From assembly GCA_965207335.1 (NCBI GenBank), contig OZ242267.1:930001-994000 (forward strand): a stretch of 64,000 nt of DNA. The letters run 5' to 3'. How positions within the stretch are numbered: the stretch's first letter is position 1; each line of letters opens with the position of its first letter. This document shows positions 60,664-64,000 of this stretch, one piece after another. This DNA comes from G965207335 sp965207335 (GTDB lineage Bacteria; Pseudomonadota; Gammaproteobacteria; PS1; Pseudothioglobaceae). Made by a program: the position numbers and the translations under genes. The notes beneath the pieces are model-generated. The model worked only from the letters and a program-made list of their open reading frames with translations. It did no database searches and was not told the origin of the DNA.

Positions 60664-60869
60664 TGAAGTCAAAAGAAGAACTAAAAACTCTAAGGGTTAT
60701 GAGCGGTGCTGAATTAAGTGAGCATTTGCTAATTGTACTAAAGCAGAACTTTGATTTGCGTATGCAGCATAGTGCTGAACAACTTAGTGATATTAGTAAA
60801 TTAAACAGTATGAAAAAAACTATAGCTAGGATTAAAACATTAATAAAAGAAAAAGAAAATAATGAGTGA
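60663..60869 (+). CDS. rpmC: 50S ribosomal protein L29
   Basis: L29 lies at the tunnel exit next to L23. The 68-residue helical protein shows the family pattern of an N-terminal helix (LRVMSGAELSEHLLIVLKQN), FDLRMQHSAEQLSDI and a C-terminal helix MKKTIARIKTLIKEKE. Its last eight bases overlap rpsQ. Confidence 0.95.
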   Translation: MKSKEELKTLRVMSGAELSEHLLIVLKQNFDLRMQHSAEQLSDISKLNSMKKTIARIKTLIKEKENNE

Positions 60870-61131
60870 AAAGAATAAATCTAAACGAACATTAATAGGA
60901 AAAGTAGTAAGTAGTAGTCGTGATAAAACTATTGCTGTTTTGGTAGAAAGAATGGTTAAGCATCCAATATACAAAAAAATTATTAAAAGAAGTACCAAAG
61001 TTCATGCTCATGATGAAAATAACGAGTGTAAAGTAGGCGATAAAGTTAAGGTATCAGAAGCGGTGCCATTTTCAAAAACCAAGCATTGGGCTTTAGTAGA
61101 AGTTATTGAGAAAGCTATTACCATAGATTAG
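60862..61131 (+). CDS. rpsQ: 30S ribosomal protein S17
   Basis: S17 is a primary 16S rRNA-binding protein with an OB fold. The 89-residue protein has LIGKVVSSSRDKTIAVLVER, HPIYKKIIKRSTKVHAHD and VGDKVKVSEAVPFSKTKHW. Overlaps rpmC by eight bases; rplN follows after 22. Confidence 0.97.
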   Translation: MSEKNKSKRTLIGKVVSSSRDKTIAVLVERMVKHPIYKKIIKRSTKVHAHDENNECKVGDKVKVSEAVPFSKTKHWALVEVIEKAITID

Positions 61132-61153
61132 CTAAATTAAGGAATTATTAATT

Positions 61154-61522
61154 ATGATTCAGATGCAAACAAAACTACATATTGCTGATAACAGCGGTGG
61201 TATTAAGGCTATGTGTATTAAGGTACTAGGTGGCTCAAAACGCAGATATGCAAATATTGGCGATGTTATTAAGGTTAGTATTAAAGAGACCAACCCACAA
61301 GGTAAAGTAAAAAAAGGTGATGTTTATAATGCTGTTATAGTTCGTTCTGCCAAAGGTGTAAGAAGAAAAGACGGTTCATTATTAAGGTTTGATAGAAATT
61401 CAGTGGTTTTATTAAATAATAAATTAGAGCCAGTTGGAACTCGTATTTTTGGTCCTGTTGCCAGAGAACTACGAAGTGCTAAGTTTATGAAAATTATTTC
61501 ATTGGCTCCAGAGGTGCTATAA
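61154..61522 (+). CDS. rplN: 50S ribosomal protein L14
   Basis: L14 contacts the 30S subunit in bridge B8. The 122-residue protein is highly conserved: MIQMQTKLHIADNSGGIKAM, GDVIKVSIKE, RSAKGVRRKDGSLLRFD and GTRIFGPVARELR. It opens the spc operon in E. coli; no separate promoter is obvious in the 22-base gap here. Confidence 0.98.
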   Translation: MIQMQTKLHIADNSGGIKAMCIKVLGGSKRRYANIGDVIKVSIKETNPQGKVKKGDVYNAVIVRSAKGVRRKDGSLLRFDRNSVVLLNNKLEPVGTRIFGPVARELRSAKFMKIISLAPEVL

Positions 61523-61840
61523 ATGAAAAAATTAAGAAAAGAGGACGAAGTAATAGTTATTACTGGCAAAGACAAAGGGTCTAGGGGAGTTATTGATTCT
61601 TTGGTAGGTAGTAATAAAGTAATAATTGAGGGTGTAAATATAGCTAAAAAACATATAAAAGCAAATCCTAATACTAATACAGCAGGAGGTATTGTTGATA
61701 AAAACATGCCTATTGATATATCTAATATAGCTATTTTTAATGCTGAAACAAAAAAAGCAGATAGAGTTGGTATTCGTATTAATAGCGAAGATAAAAAAGA
61801 GCGTTTTTATAAGTCAAATGGTAAAACTATTGGAGAGTAA
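61523..61840 (+). CDS. rplX: 50S ribosomal protein L24
   Basis: L24 initiates 50S assembly. The 105-residue protein has the KOW motif KEDEVIVITGKDKGSRGVID and VIIEGVNIAKKHIKANPNTN, followed by a standard C-terminal part. Its ATG directly follows the rplN stop codon. Confidence 0.97.
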   Translation: MKKLRKEDEVIVITGKDKGSRGVIDSLVGSNKVIIEGVNIAKKHIKANPNTNTAGGIVDKNMPIDISNIAIFNAETKKADRVGIRINSEDKKERFYKSNGKTIGE

Positions 61841-61845
61841 TAAAA

Positions 61846-62397
61846 ATGTCGGAATTAAGAGCTAGATTAAAACAAGAATATTTAAACAATATTGTAGTCA
61901 AATTAAAAGATGAGCTTGGCTTAGATAATATTATGTCGGTTCCAAAAATAGAAAAGATTACTATAAATATGGGTTTAGGCGATGCAGTTGGAGACAAAAA
62001 AATAGTACAAAATGCCGTTGATGAAATGGCATTAATAGCTGGACAAAAGCCAATTGTAGTTAAGGCTAAAAAATCAGTAGCAAGTTTTAAATTAAGAGAA
62101 GGTATGTCTATTGGGTGTAAAGTAGTGTTAAGAAAAGATAAAATGTATGAATTTTTAGACCGTTTAGTAAATGTCGCCATTCCTAGAATTCGTGATTTTA
62201 GAGGTTTAAATGTTAAATCTTTTGATGGTAGGGGTAATTTTAGTATGGGTATTACCGAGCAAATAGTTTTTCCAGAAATAGATTTTGAAAAAATCCAAAA
62301 AATTAGAGGTATGGATATTTGTATTACTACTTCTGCAAAAACAAATGAACATGCCAAGAAATTATTGGCAGCATTTAATTTCCCTTTTAAAAATTAA
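61846..62397 (+). CDS. rplE: 50S ribosomal protein L5
   Basis: L5 binds 5S rRNA and contacts the P-site tRNA. The 183-residue protein has MSVPKIEKITINMGLGDAV, AGQKPIVVKAKKSVASFKLR, GCKVVLRKDKMYEFLDRLVN and the RDFRGLNVKSFDGRGNFSMG block. Gap of five bases from rplX. Confidence 0.98.
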   Translation: MSELRARLKQEYLNNIVVKLKDELGLDNIMSVPKIEKITINMGLGDAVGDKKIVQNAVDEMALIAGQKPIVVKAKKSVASFKLREGMSIGCKVVLRKDKMYEFLDRLVNVAIPRIRDFRGLNVKSFDGRGNFSMGITEQIVFPEIDFEKIQKIRGMDICITTSAKTNEHAKKLLAAFNFPFKN

Positions 62398-62411
62398 TAC
62401 AAGGAAAAATA

Positions 62412-62717
62412 ATGGCTAAAAAATCTATGATATACCGTGATGTTAAAAGAGCAAAAATGGTAGCTAAATATCGTGTTTTGCGTCAAGAGTTAAAAAAAAC
62501 TATTAAAAGTGTGTCTGTAAATGAGCAGGATAGATTAAATGCAATTATTAAGTTACAGTTACTACCAAGAGATTCATCTCCAGTTAGAATGAGAAGCCGT
62601 TGTAGTTTAACAGGAAGACCTAATGGTGTATATAGAAGGTTTGGCTTAGGCAGAACTAAATTAAGAGAAAAAACCATGAATGGTGAAGTTCCTGGATTAT
62701 CTAAATCAAGTTGGTAG
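62412..62717 (+). CDS. rpsN: 30S ribosomal protein S14, zinc-independent form
   Basis: S14 is needed late in 30S head assembly. The 101-residue long form lacks the Cys pairs of the zinc-binding short form, as usual in gammaproteobacteria; the conserved RCSLTGRPNGVYRRFGLGRT and LREKTMNGEVPGLSKSSW are present. Its stop codon overlaps the AGGAGG ribosome-binding site of rpsH. Confidence 0.97.
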   Translation: MAKKSMIYRDVKRAKMVAKYRVLRQELKKTIKSVSVNEQDRLNAIIKLQLLPRDSSPVRMRSRCSLTGRPNGVYRRFGLGRTKLREKTMNGEVPGLSKSSW

Positions 62718-62727
62718 GAGGTTAAAT

Positions 62728-63111
62728 ATGAGTATGTCTGACCCAATAGCTGATATGTTAACAAGAGTGCGTAATGCACAATTAGTTAATAAAAGAACAG
62801 TACAAATACCTAGTTCAAAAATTAAAGTTGCAATAGCTAAGGTATTACTAGATGAGGGGTATATTGAATTTTATAATGTAGATAATAATATGATTACTGT
62901 TAATTTAAAATACTATCAATCTAAGGCGGTTATTGAAAGTATTCATAGAATTAGTAAACCAGGATTAAGGGTTTATAAAACCAAAGACACTATGCCTAGT
63001 GTTATAGGTGGTATGGGAATTGTTATTGTATCAACTTCAAAAGGTGTTATGACTGGTAAAAAAGCTAGTCAAGAGCAAGTTGGCGGTGAAGTATTATGCA
63101 GTGTTTATTAG
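62728..63111 (+). CDS. rpsH: 30S ribosomal protein S8
   Basis: S8 binds helix 21 of 16S rRNA and represses the spc operon in E. coli. The product (about 127 residues) has SDPIADMLTRVRNAQ, VPSSKIKVAIAKVL-type (IPSSKIKVAIAKVLLDEGYI) and the C-terminal STSKGVMTGKKASQEQVGGE. A perfect AGGAGG (62716-62721) lies six bases before the ATG at 62728, which fixes the start over longer frames and over the second ATG at 62734. Confidence 0.97.
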   Translation: MSMSDPIADMLTRVRNAQLVNKRTVQIPSSKIKVAIAKVLLDEGYIEFYNVDNNMITVNLKYYQSKAVIESIHRISKPGLRVYKTKDTMPSVIGGMGIVIVSTSKGVMTGKKASQEQVGGEVLCSVY

Positions 63112-63131
63112 GCATTATTTAGGAATTTATT

Positions 63132-63683
63132 ATGCGTAGAATAGCACGAAAATCAATTGAAATTACCAGTGATATTGAAGTTTCGATAAATGGTAATAAT
63201 GTTAAAGTGACAGGCAAGTTAGGAGAGATGAATTTAGCTATTCATCCTGCTGTTAATGTTACAAAAAACGATAACACAATAAGCTTTTCTGTTGCTGATG
63301 CTAATAAAAAAGAGGCTAAGAATTTTTGGATGCATGCTGGAACTTGCAGGTCTAACATAAATAATTGTGTAATAGGTGTTTCTAAAGGGTTTACAAAAAG
63401 ACTAAATTTAGTAGGTGTTGGTTATAGAGCAAAAATACAAGGAGAAAATTTAGAATTATTTTTAGGTTATTCGCACTCAATTAAGTATAATATTCCTGCT
63501 GGCATTAAAATAGAAATGCCTGCAAAGTCGCAAACAGAAATTATAGTAAGTGGTTGTGATAAACAAAAAGTAGGACAAGTTGCCGCAAAAATAAGAGCAT
63601 ATCGTCCACCCGAGCCCTACAAAGGCAAGGGAGTATGTTATGTAGGTGAGAATATTTTCCGTAAAGAAGTTAAGAAAAAATAA
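63132..63683 (+). CDS. rplF: 50S ribosomal protein L6
   Basis: L6 sits near the sarcin-ricin loop and the factor-binding site. The 183-residue protein has the two-fold domain arrangement, with VSKGFTKRLNLVGVGYRAKI, LFLGYSHSIKYNIPAGI and the C-terminal VAAKIRAYRPPEPYKGKGV. AGGAATTT precedes the ATG. Confidence 0.97.
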   Translation: MRRIARKSIEITSDIEVSINGNNVKVTGKLGEMNLAIHPAVNVTKNDNTISFSVADANKKEAKNFWMHAGTCRSNINNCVIGVSKGFTKRLNLVGVGYRAKIQGENLELFLGYSHSIKYNIPAGIKIEMPAKSQTEIIVSGCDKQKVGQVAAKIRAYRPPEPYKGKGVCYVGENIFRKEVKKK

Positions 63684-63701
63684 ATAATAAAGTGAAATAA
63701 A

Positions 63702-64000
63702 GTGAAATTTTCTAAAAAACAAGCACGATTGAAAAGACTAATGAAGTTTAGAGTTAATAATAGAGTTAATAATAAAATTACTCTTTGTGTTAATAAAACC
63801 TCTAAACATATTTATGCACAAATTATTAGTGAAGATGGCTCAAAAACATTGGCCAGTATATCTTCTATTGGAGCCAAATTAGCAAATGGCGGTAATATTG
63901 AAGCGGCTACTAAAATTGGTGAATTAATAGCTAAGGCATCAAAAAAGAAGAGTATTACCAAAATTGCTTTTGACCGTTCTGGCTTTAAGTATCACGGTAG
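63702..64000 (+). CDS. rplR: 50S ribosomal protein L18 (3' end outside window)
   Basis: L18 binds 5S rRNA together with L5. The frame opens with GTG at 63702, reading MKFSKKQARLKRLMKFRVNN, and continues through HIYAQIISEDGSKTLASISS and KKSITKIAFDRSGFKYHG to the window edge. No ATG is available before the conserved N-terminus, so GTG is the likely start. An earlier GTG at 63692 is closed at once by TAA. It follows rplF by 18 bases, in canonical order. Confidence 0.93.
   Translation, partial: MKFSKKQARLKRLMKFRVNNRVNNKITLCVNKTSKHIYAQIISEDGSKTLASISSIGAKLANGGNIEAATKIGELIAKASKKKSITKIAFDRSGFKYHG

Overview
This is a strongly AT-rich window from a gammaproteobacterium with a sulfur-oxidising, probably autotrophic and host-associated lifestyle. 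The lineage evidence is indirect, because no 16S gene is present. It rests on a sat-aprM-aprB-aprA cluster (dissimilatory ATP sulfurylase and APS reductase with the AprM membrane subunit), a PPi-dependent phosphofructokinase, an Rnf operon, ssrS (6S RNA) upstream of the ygfA homologue, and the gammaproteobacterial tpiA-secG-tRNA-Leu(GAG) order. The SUP05/Thioglobaceae group of free-living and symbiotic thiotrophs is the best guess. Many broken genes and small mobile elements fit a genome undergoing decay.

Layout. 1-1692: 3' part of recJ. 1786-13593: surface-polysaccharide block on the minus strand, with a glycosyltransferase-like protein, a KdsB-like CMP-sugar synthetase translationally coupled to an aldolase fused to an unknown domain, a HAD phosphatase, YceI, a HepT/MntA toxin-antitoxin pair, a flippase, a PFTS-motif polysaccharide protein and pseudaminate synthase PseI. 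13674-26537: housekeeping genes (lytic transglycosylase, ApbE, RarA, CrcB, tRNA-Leu, SecG, TpiA, MurG, FtsW, YbiT, an AI-2E family transporter, MsrA, MoeB-like). 26695-33619: a second carbohydrate block (GmhA, an RmlD-like reductase, a cytidylyltransferase-methyltransferase fusion, a PhyH dioxygenase, a methyltransferase, a SAF-less NeuB, a KdsC-like phosphatase) ending in gmhA and neuA relics. 33639-35044: DoxX and a doubly broken BrnT/BrnA-like toxin-antitoxin pair. 35174-41821: DapD, a frameshifted FixH-like gene, rnfABCDG without rnfE, and QueA. 42118-48063: sat, aprM, aprB, aprA and three small genes. 48198-51165: PPi-PFK, Adk, 6S RNA and 5-formyl-THF cyclo-ligase. 51846-64000: the str, S10 and spc ribosomal operons in canonical order, cut off inside rplR.

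The thread that ties the window together is a family of tiny non-autonomous transposons (MITE-like). They have 18-bp terminal inverted repeats beginning GAGACCTTTGCA and occur in length classes of about 164, 107, 75 and 56 bp. At least nine copies or remnants sit between genes of the same strand, inside an antitoxin gene, directly before a start codon, between aprM and aprB, and at the end of rnfG where rnfE would be expected. Several have visible 4-5 bp target duplications. No transposase for them is in the window.

Functionally, Sat, AprMBA and PPi-PFK form the energy and carbon core (sulfite to sulfate with ATP recovery, PPi-linked sugar phosphate chemistry). ApbE would flavinylate RnfD and RnfG. 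The two carbohydrate blocks would make, activate (CMP-), methylate or oxidise, and export nonulosonic-acid-type surface sugars, but the early steps of those pathways are not in this window.
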